Assembly (NCBI RefSeq): GCF_019511525.1
Contig: NZ_JAEUAT010000005.1
Span: 62,001 to 126,000, forward strand
From: Rhizobium cauense
GTDB lineage: Bacteria > Pseudomonadota > Alphaproteobacteria > Rhizobiales > Rhizobiaceae
Direction of reading: 5' to 3'
Length of the DNA: 64,000 nucleotides
The notes beneath the pieces are model-generated. The model was not told the origin of the DNA. It ran no database searches and was given only the letters and a program-made list of their open reading frames with translations. Both the position numbers and the translations under genes were made by a program. Numbering within the stretch: position 1 is the stretch's first letter; each line of letters opens with the position of its first letter. Positions 16,701 to 26,694 of the stretch are shown here, one piece after another.

Positions 16701-19700
16701 CTATCCGACCGGATATCCCTCGTCGGGATCGGTGATCTCACGTCCGTTTATGCTCACACCGTAGCCTCTTGGATGGGACGATTTTGAGACCGAAATGAGG
16801 TATTTAGCACCTGAATGCTCGATCTCGACCGAGAAGCCATCCCACGTGCTCGGCAGCGCCGGACGCACATGCAAGTGGCCATTTTTCACCCTGATACCCA
16901 GGATGCCCTCGATCACCGCACGATAGAGCCAGCCAGCGGAACCCGTGTACCAGGTCCATCCGCCACGCCCGCTAAGCGCGCCTTCGCCATAGACGTCGGC
17001 AGCGATGACGTATGGCTCGACCCGATAGTGTTCTGCCGAGGCGGGATCGCGTGCGTGGCTGATCGGATTAAGCAGTTCGAAGCAGCGCAAGGCATCATCG
17101 CCACGGCCAAGCTCGGCGAGTGCCATGACGACCCAGGTTGCGGCATGAGTGTACTGGCCGCCATTTTCGCGAACGCCCGGCGGGTAGGCCTTGATGTAAC
17201 CCGGATCCTTAGCCGAGTTAGCAAAGGGTGGCGTGAAGAGGCGGATAATCCGCGCTTCCGGATCGACCAGCTTGTCGAGTACCGCATTCATGGCCTTTGC
17301 CTGATGAGCCGGATTGCCTTCTCCGGAGAGTACGCTCCAGGACTGTGCGATCGAATCGATCTGGCATTCGAGACTTTCTTTCGAGCCGAGCAGACTGCCG
17401 TCGTCGAAGGTGCCTCGCCTATAGTAGCTGCCATCCCAAGCGGCGGTCTCAAGCGCGCTCTTGAGTTCAGTCAGGTGCTTGCTCCAGCGTTCGATGCGGG
17501 CTTTGTCACCCCGCTCTTCCGCGTAGGCTGCAAACGACCGCAGAGCGCCCGCCAGGAACCAGCCAAGCCATACGCTGGTGCCCTGCCCGCCAATGCCGAC
17601 GCGGTTCATCCCGTCGTTCCAGTCACCGCCGAGGAACAGCGGCAGGCCGTTGCTTCCCTTGCGGGCGATGGCAAGATCGAGGGCGAGAGCCGCATGCTCA
17701 TAGACGCTTGCCTTGTCTTCGGAGACTTCAGGCAAGTAGAAGGAGTCGTGTTGCCCCTCGAGGAGCGCTGGCCCTTCCAGGAAGGCCAGCTGTTCGTCGA
17801 GAACACTCTTGTCGCCCGTGACGCTGCAGTAGTGATGGATCGCGTAGGCAAGCCAAACCACGTCGTCCGAAATGAGCGTTCGAACGCCCGCCCCGGTCCC
17901 TGGCAACCACCAGTGCTGCACGTCACCCTCGCGGAACTGCCGCGAGGCCGCGTTCAGGATCTGCTTGCGGGCGATCGACGGCTCATGCACGACGAATGCC
18001 AAAGTGTCCTGCAACTGGTCGCGGAAACCAAAGGCACCGCTCGCCTGATAGAAGGCCGTGCGGGCCATGATCCGGCAACCCAGGCTCTGATAGGGCAGCC
18101 AGGTGTTGACCAGATTGTTCATGCCCTGATCGGGCGTTGAAATCTGCAGCTTTCCAGTAAAGCCCTGCCAGAATGCGCGGTTCGCTTGGACCACGTCCTC
18201 GAACGCGACTTTCCCTATATCGCGTATGAGCGCTCTCGCCTCCGCCTTGGTCTGTGTGTCGCCGAGGAAGAAGCAGATATCCCGTTCCTCGTCGGGGGCG
18301 ATATCGATATCGATCGCTATCACCGCCGCCGGGTCACCATCGAGCTCGGTCGTGCCAGAGAGGCTGGCGGCCGAGATCAGGGCGTTCGGTGTCCGGATCG
18401 TTCCCGCCTTGCCAATGAACTCCCGGCGGCTCGTGGTAAAGCTCGATGGCTTCTCGCTGGCGACAAAGAATGCGACGCGACCGGAATAGTCGATGCTGTA
18501 GTTGTTGCTCGCGAAGAGTGCGCCGGTCTCTTCATCGTGTTCCGACAGGATGAACGGCGCGGTCTTCTGTGAATTATTCCCCAAGATCCACTCGACGTAG
18601 CCGTAGAGGCGAAGCTTCCGCGGCTTGGAGCCGGCATTGCGTAGCCGGATTCTTTGCAGTTTGACCGGTCTCTCGCGATCGACAGTTTGTGTGACCTCAA
18701 GCGCGAGCTCGTTCTGGATGCTGGAGAACACGGAGTAACCCAGCCCATGTCGCGCTTCGAAGCGTATATCCTGCCGTTCCGAGAGGCTCGCAAAGGGCGT
18801 CAACACCGCGCCGCTATCGCGATCCACGACGTACATCGCTTCGCCAGGTCGGTTAATGACAGCGTCATTCGACCAAGAGGTCAACTGATAGTCGCGTGAG
18901 TTCGCACTCCACGTGAAACCAGATCCTTCCGCAGACACATGGAAGCCGAATTTCTCATTCGAGATCACATTGATCCACGGGTGAGGCGTTGCATGGCCTC
19001 CGGCAAGGCGCACGACATACTCGCGACCGTCGCCGGCAAAGCCGCCGATGCCATTCCAGAAGTTGAGATCTCCTTCTTCCTCAATCACCACCTTGGATGG
19101 CCGTGCGGCAGTTGCCGGAGTGATGCGCTTGACAGGCGTCTTCACCCGGTCGGCGCGCTCGAGCTCCTGTTGCTCTTCCTTGCTCGGTGCAAAGAGCGCA
19201 ACGGCGCGGTTGATCTGATCGAGGATCTTGCCGTTCTTGGCGTGGAAGGTGACGCGCGACGCCGAGATGAGGGCGTGATAGGTCGATTCTTCCATCAGAT
19301 CCTTGCGGACCGTGAAGATGTGCTGCCGCAAGCCGTCGGCCTGGCCCATCCGGCGAACGTTTTCGGCCATCTGGTCGACGGCGTGCTGCATGTCCTGCGC
19401 ATAGGACGACGCACGCTCGTTCATGATAACCAGGTCTGCAGTGACACCACGCGACCGCAGGTATTCCTGCGCCAGCAAGGCTTCCCTGACGATATCGAGA
19501 TCCATGTCGTCGTTGACGCGCAGCGTGAATATCGGGAAGTCACCCGAGATCGCCAGCGGCCAGAGCGATGATTGCGACTGCATCCCGGCTGCGACAGCGG
19601 CCGCATCAGCGCGCAGGTACATGTCCGGATAAACCAGATGGCGACCAAGATGCTGGAAGGCGGCGGCCTGCTGGGACGTTACGCCGACATGGCGCATCTG

Positions 19701-22700
19701 CACCTGCGTGCGCGTCCAGGCCTGCACCAGTTCGTGATTGAAAGCGTCAGCATGGCGATAGCGATCAACCGCTTGATCCACTTCGTGGCGGCTCGGGGCG
19801 GCAATGGTCCAGAAGATGACACTGACCTTCTTGCCAGGCGGTACGCGGACCGTACGACGAAGCGAGAGAACCGGATCGAGGGTGAAGCCGTCAGTGCCGG
19901 AAAGGGTCGCACCTGGATCGAACGCGGCAGCATCCGCGAGGCTGCGTCCACGGCCGAGGAACTTGCGGCGATCGGTTTCGAACTCGGTTTGGCGTGACGA
20001 GCCGGCGTTGTCGACGATCAGGTGGGCAACGGCCATGTTCGGCTCGTTCGGATCGCGCTTGTTGCGTTCGGCGCGGATGACATCGCCGCGCTTGCCGATC
20101 TCGGTCTTAACGAACATCCGGGCGAATGCCGGATGAGCATTGTCGACGTCATCGGTCGCAAGCACCGGCTCGAGATAGGAGGTCACTTCGATAAAGCGAT
20201 CCTCGGTTCCCGTGTTGACGAGCGTGAGACGCCGGGCCTCGGCATCGTGTTCGGTCGCGACGATGCATTCGACCTCGCTGGTGATGTCGCCGACGATCTT
20301 CGTAAATTCAGCCTTCTCGTCTGCGAACAGAACCTTGACCTGCTCGCCTTCGACGCTCTTCGGCTCCGCGGTCGCCGACCACCATTCGTTGGTTGCCGTA
20401 TCACGCAGGAAGATAAAGGTCCCCCACCGATCTTCCGTGGGATCCGCCTTCCAGCGCGAAACCGACTGGCCATTCCACCGCGAATAGCCGGCGCCGGTTG
20501 CCGTCAGCATCATCGAATAGTGACCGTTCGACAGGAAGACGAGCTCGCGGTCGCGCGAGGCTGGATCATAGATTTTGCGCAGCTCAGGGCGCAACAGATC
20601 GTCCTGAATGCTGGCCGGGGTGTCGGATTCGTGTTTGCCGCTCATGACCGGAATATCCCGCGGTGCCTTCTCTTGCAGAAGGAGCTCGGCAGCTTCGATC
20701 ACTGGATCGGAGTGGAAGAGTTCGCGCAGGTGACCATTGAAGGCGACGTTCGCGACCGCGGCGATCGACATGCCATGATGGTGAGCATAGTAGTTGTGTA
20801 CCACAGCGCAAGTCTTGCCTTCCGGAACGCGCGTCGGCGTGAAGTCAACGGCGTCGTGGTAGCCGAACTTGCCGAGTGCGCCGAGCTTGCGCAGGCGCTG
20901 GAGGTTCTCGAGCGCTGCGTCGGGGTTGTACTGGCTGGCAAGGATAGAAGCATAAGGCGCGATAACCGCGTTGTGACCGAGGCCACGCTTCAGGCCGAGC
21001 GACGGGACGCCGAAGTTCGTATACTGGTAGTTGAGGTTATGGTCGCGCGCATTGAACGCCGCTTCCGAAATGCCCCACGGGATCCCCAGCTTGCGGGCAT
21101 GGTTCATCTGCTCGACGACAACCAGGTTGTTGGTCTGGTTAAGGATGCCTCCGCCGCGTTCCTGCATCACGAGCGGCGGCATCAGGTATTCGAACATGGA
21201 GCCGGACCAGGAAACAAGCGCACCACGCGAGCCAACCGGAACGACCTGGCGGCCGAGGCGATACCAATGCTCCGTCGGCAGATCGCCCTTGGCTATGCCG
21301 AACAGGCTGGTGAGACGGCATTCCGACGCCAGCAGGTCGTAGCAGGCCTGGTCGAGTTCTCCGCTTTCCACACGATACCCGATCGACAGCAAGCGCCGCT
21401 CCGGCCGGAACAGGAAGCCAAAGTCCATCGAGAATGCGAGGTCGCGGGCCTTGTCGCGCAGGGCAATCAGGCGAGGGCGCAGCGCGTCGATGTTTGACAG
21501 ATCGAAGGTGCTATCGGAAATGTGTGCTTCGCAGACCTTGACCAGAGATTCCGCCCAGCGTGTGACTTCGACGCTCAAGGCGGACTTCACCTCGTGATCG
21601 AGGTTGGCAGCGAGCTTTTGAATGTCGCGCGCAAGAACGGCGAGGTTGATAATGCGGATCGATGCGAACTCGTGCTCGCGTTTGACCGCCGCCAGCGCGT
21701 TCTGGAAGCCGATGATGCGCTCCTCCAGACGGCGGCGCAGCGGGCGGACCGTCTTTCGATCGTCTGGCAGTTCGGACAGCACTTCCGCGAGGATGCCTGC
21801 GGTGTCGCCGACACCATCGAGGTTGCCCTGCATGTGAGCGGAAGGCGCTTCCGCCCAGTTGCGGCAGGCCGACGAGATCGCGATGAGGTGGCCAGCGAGG
21901 TTACCGCTGTCGACCGCTGAAACATAGCGCGGTCCGAGCGTCTCCAGAGTGTCCGTGTGGTACCAGTTGAAGAGGTGACCGCGGAATTTCTCCATCTTTT
22001 CGATGGTCGCGATCGTCTGTTCGAGCCGATCGATGGTCTCCTCGAAAGAGAACCATCCGAAGTGCCGGCCGGATACGACGGAGAGCAGATAGACGCCGAT
22101 ATTGGTCGGGGACGTGCGTGTCGCCACGATCACATGTGGCGTCTCCTGGACGTTGTCCGGGGGCAGATAGTTTTGCTCGGCCGTCGTGAACGTTTCGAAG
22201 TAGCGCCATGTGCGGCGGGCAATCTTGCGCAGTTCGCTGGAAACGGAATCGGCAACCTCGAGTCGGTCTTCCGTCTCGGCCGACTGACTGACGTAATAGG
22301 CGACCATCGGCGAGAGGATCCAGAGGAACGCGAAGGGAACGCCGACAAGGTAAGCGTTGTCACCGGAAAGCGCTGCAAAGGCGAGGGCGAGCAGCGCGAG
22401 CACTGGCGCGTGCCACATCGCCTTGTAATAAGAGAGGACGGTTCCCTGCTTGCCGGCCTGGACGCTTGCTGCCGTTCGCCACTGCAGCATCAGCTTGTGG
22501 CTGAAAAACAGACGATAGAGCGAGCGACCAATGGCGTCGGCCATCATGCACGCGGAATCGGCGATGAAGATAATACGGAGAGCGACCTGCGCGTTGGCGG
22601 CGCGAATATCAGACCAGACCGTATAGAGATGGGCGCGGGCGACGATATCGCTGGTGCGTGGGATGATGCCGTTGATGAGGGAAAGCGTCGGAGCAACGAA

Positions 22701-25220
22701 CAGGCAGAAAATCAGGAGGATCTGCCAGACAAGTGCGCCAAGCGGGGACATGAAATACCAGCCAAGTACCGATGCGAAGAACCAGGCAATCGGGGTCAGT
22801 GATCGACGCAGGTTGTCGAACATCTTCCAGCGCCCGAGCCCGGTTACACCGTGCTTGGGGTTGAACATGTACGGCAGCAACTGCCAGTCGCCGCGCGCCC
22901 AACGATGCTGGCGCGAGGTCTCGACCTCGTAGCGGGTCGGGAAATCTTCGACGAGTTCCAGGTCGGTGACGAGCGCGCAGCGCGCCATCGAACCCTCGAG
23001 CAGGTCGTGGCTGAGTACCGAGTTCTCATCGATACGCCCTTTGAGCGACGCCTCAAAGGCGTCGACGTGGTACAGGCCCTTGCCGGTGAAGGTGCCTTCA
23101 CCAGCCAGGTCCTGATAGACGTCGGAGACGGTAAAAACGTAGGGGTCGAGGCCGCGATTGATCGAGAAGACGCGCTGGAAGACCGATGCATCCTCGCCCG
23201 TTGTCAATGAGGGGGTAACACGCGGTTGCAGCACGCCATAGCCGCTCTCGACGCGACCGCTGACCGGATTGACCACCGGACGGTTGATGGGATGGTAGAG
23301 CTTTCCAGCAAGTTTGGTGACCGTGTCTCGCATCAAGCGCGTGTCGGCATCGAGCGTCATCACGTACTGAACATTTGCCGGAACGATATTTGCGCCCGGA
23401 AGATAGGTCGTGTCGCGGTCGCCACGAAGCAGCAGGTTCAATTCGTGCAGCTTTCCGCGCTTGCGTTCCCAACCCATCCAGGCGCCTTCCGACGGATTAT
23501 AGAGGCGACGGCGATGCAGGAGGTAGAAGCGTGTCTTGCCATCGAAGGCATAGCGGGCCGAGAGGTTTGCGACCTCGCGGCGAGCATAGTCCAGCACTTC
23601 AAGGTCAGCGGACGTTTCCTCAACCTGGCTGTCCGGCCAGTCGCTGAGCAGCGCGAAGTAGATTTCGCCGCGCGGGTTGGCGAGGTAGTGAACTTCCAGA
23701 TTGCGGACGAGTTCATCGACGCTGTCACGATTGGAGATAAGGCACGGCACGACCAGGAGCGTACGAGCTTCTTCGGGTATGCCTTCCTTGAACTCGTAGC
23801 CGATCAGTCGCGCCGGCGTCACGAAGAAGGACAGGACAGTATTGAAGAGACCGGTCGCTCCCTCGGAGGCCGGAAGAGAGAACATGATCAGGAGGATCGC
23901 GATCTCAAGCGGCCCCATGCCCGCATTTGCCATGAACTTGCCGACGATCGCCATGGCGATGACGGTTAGAAGGATCACCGGGACGGCGATCGACATCCAG
24001 TTGAACCGACGAACGGTCCTGACAAAGTGCTGCGTCAACGTCGGGCGATAGTTAGACCGCGCTTCGAGCTTGGGCCTCTGGGCACCCGTCAGAAAGCCGC
24101 CAACGTTCGGTTCATGCGGTTCCACTTCACCTGAGGCTTTTGCGTCCTCGGTCATGTCGAGTGCCAGCTGGGCGATCTCCATTTCCGACAGTGGCGAGCG
24201 CTTCGCGAGCTTTTCGATCTGTTTGCGGTATTTGTTGCGGGAACCGGAATCGAGATCGCCGTAGTCGGACTGATCCCATAGCAACTTGTCGACATGGCTG
24301 ACCTGTTCGACCCAGACAGACCACTCCGTGTCGTCGATTTCGCGCAGGCTGCGAATGATGTTGCCCATCGTGACGTTGCCGGAGGACAGGCGGCTGTGCT
24401 CCGCCATCGTCGTCTCTTCGGTGTCGCGACCGAGGGCTTCGAGACGTTCGTCGAGCCACGCGATCGCAACGCTGGACGCCTGCGAACCGTCGCGCATGCG
24501 GTAGAGGAACTGTGTCGCGAAGGTATTGTCTTCCGCCAGCGCCTCAAGTGACTTCAGATATTCGGCTGCCTTGGCCGGGTCCGTCAGCCGCACAAGCTCG
24601 TCTGCGGCCTCGTTGGCGCGGCGGCGCATGCGGCGGCTGCGCTCGACACGGCTGGAAATACGGCGGAGGTTTTCGACGAGGACATAGCGCACGAGTGACG
24701 GCAGCGCCCAGAGTTCGCCGATCCTCAACGTTTCGCTCTGCTGGAAGCCATCGACGAGCGCCGTCAGGCTTTCCTGCGAAATTGTGCTGTGTGTATGGGC
24801 GACATAGAGCCACGCGAGCGCCAGCGTGCGGGGAACCTGAACACCGCTCACTTCGATCGTGGGCAATTCCCGGTAGAAGCGACGTGGGAAGTCGCGACGC
24901 ACTTCCTGAATTGCTTCCTCGACGATGTAATGGTTATCGAGCAGCCATTCGGCCGCCGGCGTGATCGTCTCGCCCGACTCCACGTCCGTTGCAGTAGTGC
25001 GGTAGACCCGCAAGATCTCCTTCTCGTTTTCCTTGTGCCGCGCGAAGAAGTCGAAGGGCGCAAAGGCCGGCAGGGATTCCACGCCGCGGGTGGCGACGGA
25101 AGCGCCCATCGCCTTTATGTCTTCGATTGAAAGATAGGTCGAGCGGATCGAACCGTTGTGATCGATCTGCTTTGTTTCGGACTCGCGGGACGGGCTCGGA
25201 GACGTGGCGGAAATGTTCAT
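16701..25220 (-). CDS. ndvB: cyclic beta-1,2-glucan synthase
   Basis: Giant inner-membrane enzyme that initiates, elongates, sizes and cyclises beta-1,2-glucan from UDP-glucose; needed for hypoosmotic growth, motility and plant infection in rhizobia and agrobacteria. From ATG 25220 the protein is 2839 aa, close to S. meliloti NdvB. The frame is open 43 codons further upstream, but that stretch is Cys-rich and unlike the family, so Met44 was chosen. A GT84 domain with DADTR near residue 623 and QHRWARGDW near 772 matches the catalytic DxD and QxxRW of Brucella Cgs. It is flanked by membrane helices (about 440-520 and 815-1000). The C-terminal 1200 residues are glycoside-phosphorylase-like (GH94), with DWNDGMNRVG and FRDQLQDTL, and control chain length. 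opgC follows. Confidence 0.96.
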   Translation of the reverse strand: MNISATSPSPSRESETKQIDHNGSIRSTYLSIEDIKAMGASVATRGVESLPAFAPFDFFARHKENEKEILRVYRTTATDVESGETITPAAEWLLDNHYIVEEAIQEVRRDFPRRFYRELPTIEVSGVQVPRTLALAWLYVAHTHSTISQESLTALVDGFQQSETLRIGELWALPSLVRYVLVENLRRISSRVERSRRMRRRANEAADELVRLTDPAKAAEYLKSLEALAEDNTFATQFLYRMRDGSQASSVAIAWLDERLEALGRDTEETTMAEHSRLSSGNVTMGNIIRSLREIDDTEWSVWVEQVSHVDKLLWDQSDYGDLDSGSRNKYRKQIEKLAKRSPLSEMEIAQLALDMTEDAKASGEVEPHEPNVGGFLTGAQRPKLEARSNYRPTLTQHFVRTVRRFNWMSIAVPVILLTVIAMAIVGKFMANAGMGPLEIAILLIMFSLPASEGATGLFNTVLSFFVTPARLIGYEFKEGIPEEARTLLVVPCLISNRDSVDELVRNLEVHYLANPRGEIYFALLSDWPDSQVEETSADLEVLDYARREVANLSARYAFDGKTRFYLLHRRRLYNPSEGAWMGWERKRGKLHELNLLLRGDRDTTYLPGANIVPANVQYVMTLDADTRLMRDTVTKLAGKLYHPINRPVVNPVSGRVESGYGVLQPRVTPSLTTGEDASVFQRVFSINRGLDPYVFTVSDVYQDLAGEGTFTGKGLYHVDAFEASLKGRIDENSVLSHDLLEGSMARCALVTDLELVEDFPTRYEVETSRQHRWARGDWQLLPYMFNPKHGVTGLGRWKMFDNLRRSLTPIAWFFASVLGWYFMSPLGALVWQILLIFCLFVAPTLSLINGIIPRTSDIVARAHLYTVWSDIRAANAQVALRIIFIADSACMMADAIGRSLYRLFFSHKLMLQWRTAASVQAGKQGTVLSYYKAMWHAPVLALLALAFAALSGDNAYLVGVPFAFLWILSPMVAYYVSQSAETEDRLEVADSVSSELRKIARRTWRYFETFTTAEQNYLPPDNVQETPHVIVATRTSPTNIGVYLLSVVSGRHFGWFSFEETIDRLEQTIATIEKMEKFRGHLFNWYHTDTLETLGPRYVSAVDSGNLAGHLIAISSACRNWAEAPSAHMQGNLDGVGDTAGILAEVLSELPDDRKTVRPLRRRLEERIIGFQNALAAVKREHEFASIRIINLAVLARDIQKLAANLDHEVKSALSVEVTRWAESLVKVCEAHISDSTFDLSNIDALRPRLIALRDKARDLAFSMDFGFLFRPERRLLSIGYRVESGELDQACYDLLASECRLTSLFGIAKGDLPTEHWYRLGRQVVPVGSRGALVSWSGSMFEYLMPPLVMQERGGGILNQTNNLVVVEQMNHARKLGIPWGISEAAFNARDHNLNYQYTNFGVPSLGLKRGLGHNAVIAPYASILASQYNPDAALENLQRLRKLGALGKFGYHDAVDFTPTRVPEGKTCAVVHNYYAHHHGMSIAAVANVAFNGHLRELFHSDPVIEAAELLLQEKAPRDIPVMSGKHESDTPASIQDDLLRPELRKIYDPASRDRELVFLSNGHYSMMLTATGAGYSRWNGQSVSRWKADPTEDRWGTFIFLRDTATNEWWSATAEPKSVEGEQVKVLFADEKAEFTKIVGDITSEVECIVATEHDAEARRLTLVNTGTEDRFIEVTSYLEPVLATDDVDNAHPAFARMFVKTEIGKRGDVIRAERNKRDPNEPNMAVAHLIVDNAGSSRQTEFETDRRKFLGRGRSLADAAAFDPGATLSGTDGFTLDPVLSLRRTVRVPPGKKVSVIFWTIAAPSRHEVDQAVDRYRHADAFNHELVQAWTRTQVQMRHVGVTSQQAAAFQHLGRHLVYPDMYLRADAAAVAAGMQSQSSLWPLAISGDFPIFTLRVNDDMDLDIVREALLAQEYLRSRGVTADLVIMNERASSYAQDMQHAVDQMAENVRRMGQADGLRQHIFTVRKDLMEESTYHALISASRVTFHAKNGKILDQINRAVALFAPSKEEQQELERADRVKTPVKRITPATAARPSKVVIEEEGDLNFWNGIGGFAGDGREYVVRLAGGHATPHPWINVISNEKFGFHVSAEGSGFTWSANSRDYQLTSWSNDAVINRPGEAMYVVDRDSGAVLTPFASLSERQDIRFEARHGLGYSVFSSIQNELALEVTQTVDRERPVKLQRIRLRNAGSKPRKLRLYGYVEWILGNNSQKTAPFILSEHDEETGALFASNNYSIDYSGRVAFFVASEKPSSFTTSRREFIGKAGTIRTPNALISAASLSGTTELDGDPAAVIAIDIDIAPDEERDICFFLGDTQTKAEARALIRDIGKVAFEDVVQANRAFWQGFTGKLQISTPDQGMNNLVNTWLPYQSLGCRIMARTAFYQASGAFGFRDQLQDTLAFVVHEPSIARKQILNAASRQFREGDVQHWWLPGTGAGVRTLISDDVVWLAYAIHHYCSVTGDKSVLDEQLAFLEGPALLEGQHDSFYLPEVSEDKASVYEHAALALDLAIARKGSNGLPLFLGGDWNDGMNRVGIGGQGTSVWLGWFLAGALRSFAAYAEERGDKARIERWSKHLTELKSALETAAWDGSYYRRGTFDDGSLLGSKESLECQIDSIAQSWSVLSGEGNPAHQAKAMNAVLDKLVDPEARIIRLFTPPFANSAKDPGYIKAYPPGVRENGGQYTHAATWVVMALAELGRGDDALRCFELLNPISHARDPASAEHYRVEPYVIAADVYGEGALSGRGGWTWYTGSAGWLYRAVIEGILGIRVKNGHLHVRPALPSTWDGFSVEIEHSGAKYLISVSKSSHPRGYGVSINGREITDPDEGYPVG

Positions 25221-25520
25221 GGGTTCGGTTCTGGATCCAAACAAAGTTATGATGATTTTGCGTAGCCTTTTGCACTGCCAAATATGACTGCCGCATGAAC
25301 AGCGCCAGGTTTCGTGACACCGGGCGGCGAGATCAAAAATGGCAATCAATCGACGATGTGAAACGGTTTAAACGCGGCCTGTGGGGGCTATGCGCGAACA
25401 AGGCTCCGTTGCGCCCTCCACCTGCGGAACCCATTCGGGAAAGTTGGACACCATTGCGATAATTCAAGTCAAGAAGTTTCAAAGGGTAGGATTCGGCAGC
25501 GTGCGAATATCGCAGCTCTC
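25221..25520. other. ndvB upstream region
   Basis: About 300 bases with no supported gene. It must hold the ndvB promoter on the reverse strand; no clear consensus pair was found, and the Shine-Dalgarno ahead of ATG 25220 is weak (GAACCG). Nothing else recognised. Confidence 0.4.
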
Positions 25521-25554
25521 GAAAAGAAACCGGCGCTTGAGCAAGCGCCGGTTT
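25521..25554 (-). terminator. intrinsic terminator of the DUF1328 gene
   Basis: Perfect 12-base-pair stem (25527-25538 with 25543-25554), GCTC tetraloop on the reverse strand, followed there by TTTCTTTTC. It sits 24 bases beyond the DUF1328 stop. Confidence 0.9.
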
Positions 25555-25577
25555 GCGGATTCCAGTCTTCTCTTATG

Positions 25578-25742
25578 TCACGCGCGTCGGAAAAGACGCA
25601 TCACCAGAGAGATTACGAACAGGATCAGGAACAGGAAGAAAAGGACCTGAGCAATAGATGCTGAGGCACCTGCAATACCACCAAAGCCCAGAACGCCAGC
25701 GATCAGCGCGACAACGAGAAACACAAGTGCATAGTAGAGCAT
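25578..25742 (-). CDS. DUF1328 small membrane protein
   Basis: 54-aa, two-helix inner-membrane protein beginning [20 protein letters not shown] and ending [12 protein letters not shown], the form of the DUF1328 (YtjA-like) family. The frame is open upstream, but ATG 25742 is chosen because AAGGAGAG lies six bases ahead of it. The second helix is followed by a basic tail, which suggests a cytoplasmic C-terminus. The family is widespread and often stress-induced in proteobacteria, but its function is unknown. It is a single-gene unit with its own terminator, in a run of very small membrane-protein genes. Confidence 0.9.
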   Translation of the reverse strand: MLYYALVFLVVALIAGVLGFGGIAGASASIAQVLFFLFLILFVISLVMRLFRRA

Positions 25743-25830
25743 GGCACTCTCCTTTGTTTTTGCTGACCAAATAACGACGTATCGCTTTATTGGTTCCATT
25801 GGCCTCTCAAGGCACGGCCATACCAACAGA

Positions 25831-25858
25831 AAAGGCGCGCCAAGACTGACGCGCCTTT
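25831..25858 (-). terminator. intrinsic terminator of the 25-aa protein gene
   Basis: Nine-base-pair stem (25831-25839 with 25850-25858) and a 10-base loop; on the reverse strand the stem runs into TTTTCTGTT. It lies 27 bases after the stop of the 25-aa gene. Confidence 0.75.
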
Positions 25859-25884
25859 GTGTAGTCGAAAAGTGGAATTTCCGC

Positions 25885-25962
25885 CTAAACTACGTGGAAG
25901 AGATAAAGCAGAATAATCAGCGGGATCGGAATCCCGATCAACCAGAGCAAAATGCCTTTCAT
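25885..25962 (-). CDS. 25-aa single-span membrane peptide
   Basis: Very short gene: [20 protein letters not shown] followed by LFHVV and a stop. A strong Shine-Dalgarno AAGGAGGA lies six bases ahead of ATG 25962, and an intrinsic terminator follows. The whole peptide is one hydrophobic helix with a single Lys at the N-terminus and the kink motif GIPIP. I recall near-identical short peptides beginning [14 protein letters not shown] in other rhizobia, which supports a real gene, but no function is known to me. It lies between two other small membrane-protein genes on the same strand. Confidence 0.75.
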   Translation of the reverse strand: MKGILLWLIGIPIPLIILLYLFHVV

Positions 25963-26057
25963 CGCCATCCTCCTTCGCAATGAATGTGTCAGGGGAATGG
26001 GCGGATCACCAGATGGTTCCCGCTGATGCACTCTGCGTGCGCGACAGTTCGTGTGGT

Positions 26058-26222
26058 TTATCCTACGACGCCGAAGACGAGCGCTGTGACGAAAACAAAT
26101 GCAGCAGTGACGAGCGCCGTGTGAACGGCCAGCTGGATCTTGCTGCGCGCCGTGGCCGGTCTCTTGGTCTGAACGGAACCGTACTGGTTCACATGAGCAT
26201 GCGAGATACCCAAGTCTGCCAT
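26058..26222 (-). CDS. 54-aa small membrane protein
   Basis: Unrecognised 54-aa protein. The N-terminal half is polar (MADLGISHAHVNQYGSVQTK, then RPATARSK) and the C-terminal half is one long hydrophobic helix (AVHTALVTAAFVFVTALVFG). GGAGG lies six bases ahead of ATG 26222. Upstream on the reverse strand are a TATAAG -10-like block and an 8-base-pair hairpin (26272-26279 with 26285-26292). A bitopic inner-membrane topology with a cytoplasmic N-terminus is the simplest reading (positive residues precede the helix). No partner gene is apparent. Confidence 0.65.
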   Translation of the reverse strand: MADLGISHAHVNQYGSVQTKRPATARSKIQLAVHTALVTAAFVFVTALVFGVVG

Positions 26223-26340
26223 GGTTGCCTCCGCTTCTCCGCGCTTCTTAATTGAGCGTATTTTCTTATATTCTCTATCTGATAGGTAGAGATAAAATTC
26301 CGTTGTTCCAGTGGGCGTTAAAAAAACGTCCTTGCAACAA

Positions 26341-26532
26341 CTAAACGAGAATTCGCCATGCCCAAAGCAACGAGCGGTCGCCGGTCGTATCGCGGCGAGG
26401 CTTGACGGTGGCAGGCGTCTCGAGGAAGCGCCGGGCCTTTTCCGCAGGGATGGATGTCTGGGCTGCAGCTTCTCTCTCGGTCTTGGCCGGTGGATGCAGA
26501 TATCCCATGGTCATGCCGCCGAGAAAGAACAT
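26341..26532 (-). CDS. possible 63-aa hypothetical protein
   Basis: Open frame starting MFFLGGMTMGYLHPPAKTER with GGAG eight bases upstream of ATG 26532. It is rich in Arg, Pro and Ala after the first dozen residues. I do not recognise it. The isolated position, a plausible ribosome-binding site and the same strand as its neighbours favour it; its short length and lack of domain are against. Confidence 0.35.
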   Translation of the reverse strand: MFFLGGMTMGYLHPPAKTEREAAAQTSIPAEKARRFLETPATVKPRRDTTGDRSLLWAWRILV

Positions 26533-26694
26533 GCCTGATCTCCATGATCACGAAAATTAACGGGCGTTAACCGGATCATGACAGAAGTAAGGCAGCTGTC
26601 AATAGTCTAGTTGAATGGTCGTGTTTTAGTTGATCGTTAACGCTGAGGCCCGATGAGCCTCAGCGAAATCAATTTCGTTTGAAGGGATCGTTGT
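26533..26694. other. intergenic gap with hairpin after the ABC operon
   Basis: Contains a perfect 9-base inverted repeat (26641-26649 with 26657-26665, loop 7) located 30 bases after the stop of the last ABC gene. The reverse strand beyond it reads TTAACGATCAAC, a weak U-run, so it is a candidate end of the dipeptide operon. The rest is AT-rich and otherwise unremarkable. Confidence 0.45.

Noticed and set aside
20022..21497. 491-codon forward frame inside ndvB
   Set aside because: Antisense to conserved glucan-synthase coding sequence; composition is rich in Arg/Val/Asp as expected from complementing GC3 codons.
25221..25349. 43-residue N-terminal extension of NdvB
   Set aside because: Cys/His/Trp-rich and unlike the family; starting at Met44 gives the usual length.
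26313..26331. terminator with GGGCGTT/AACGTCC arms
   Set aside because: The T residues form the loop rather than a tail, so it is not a proper intrinsic terminator.
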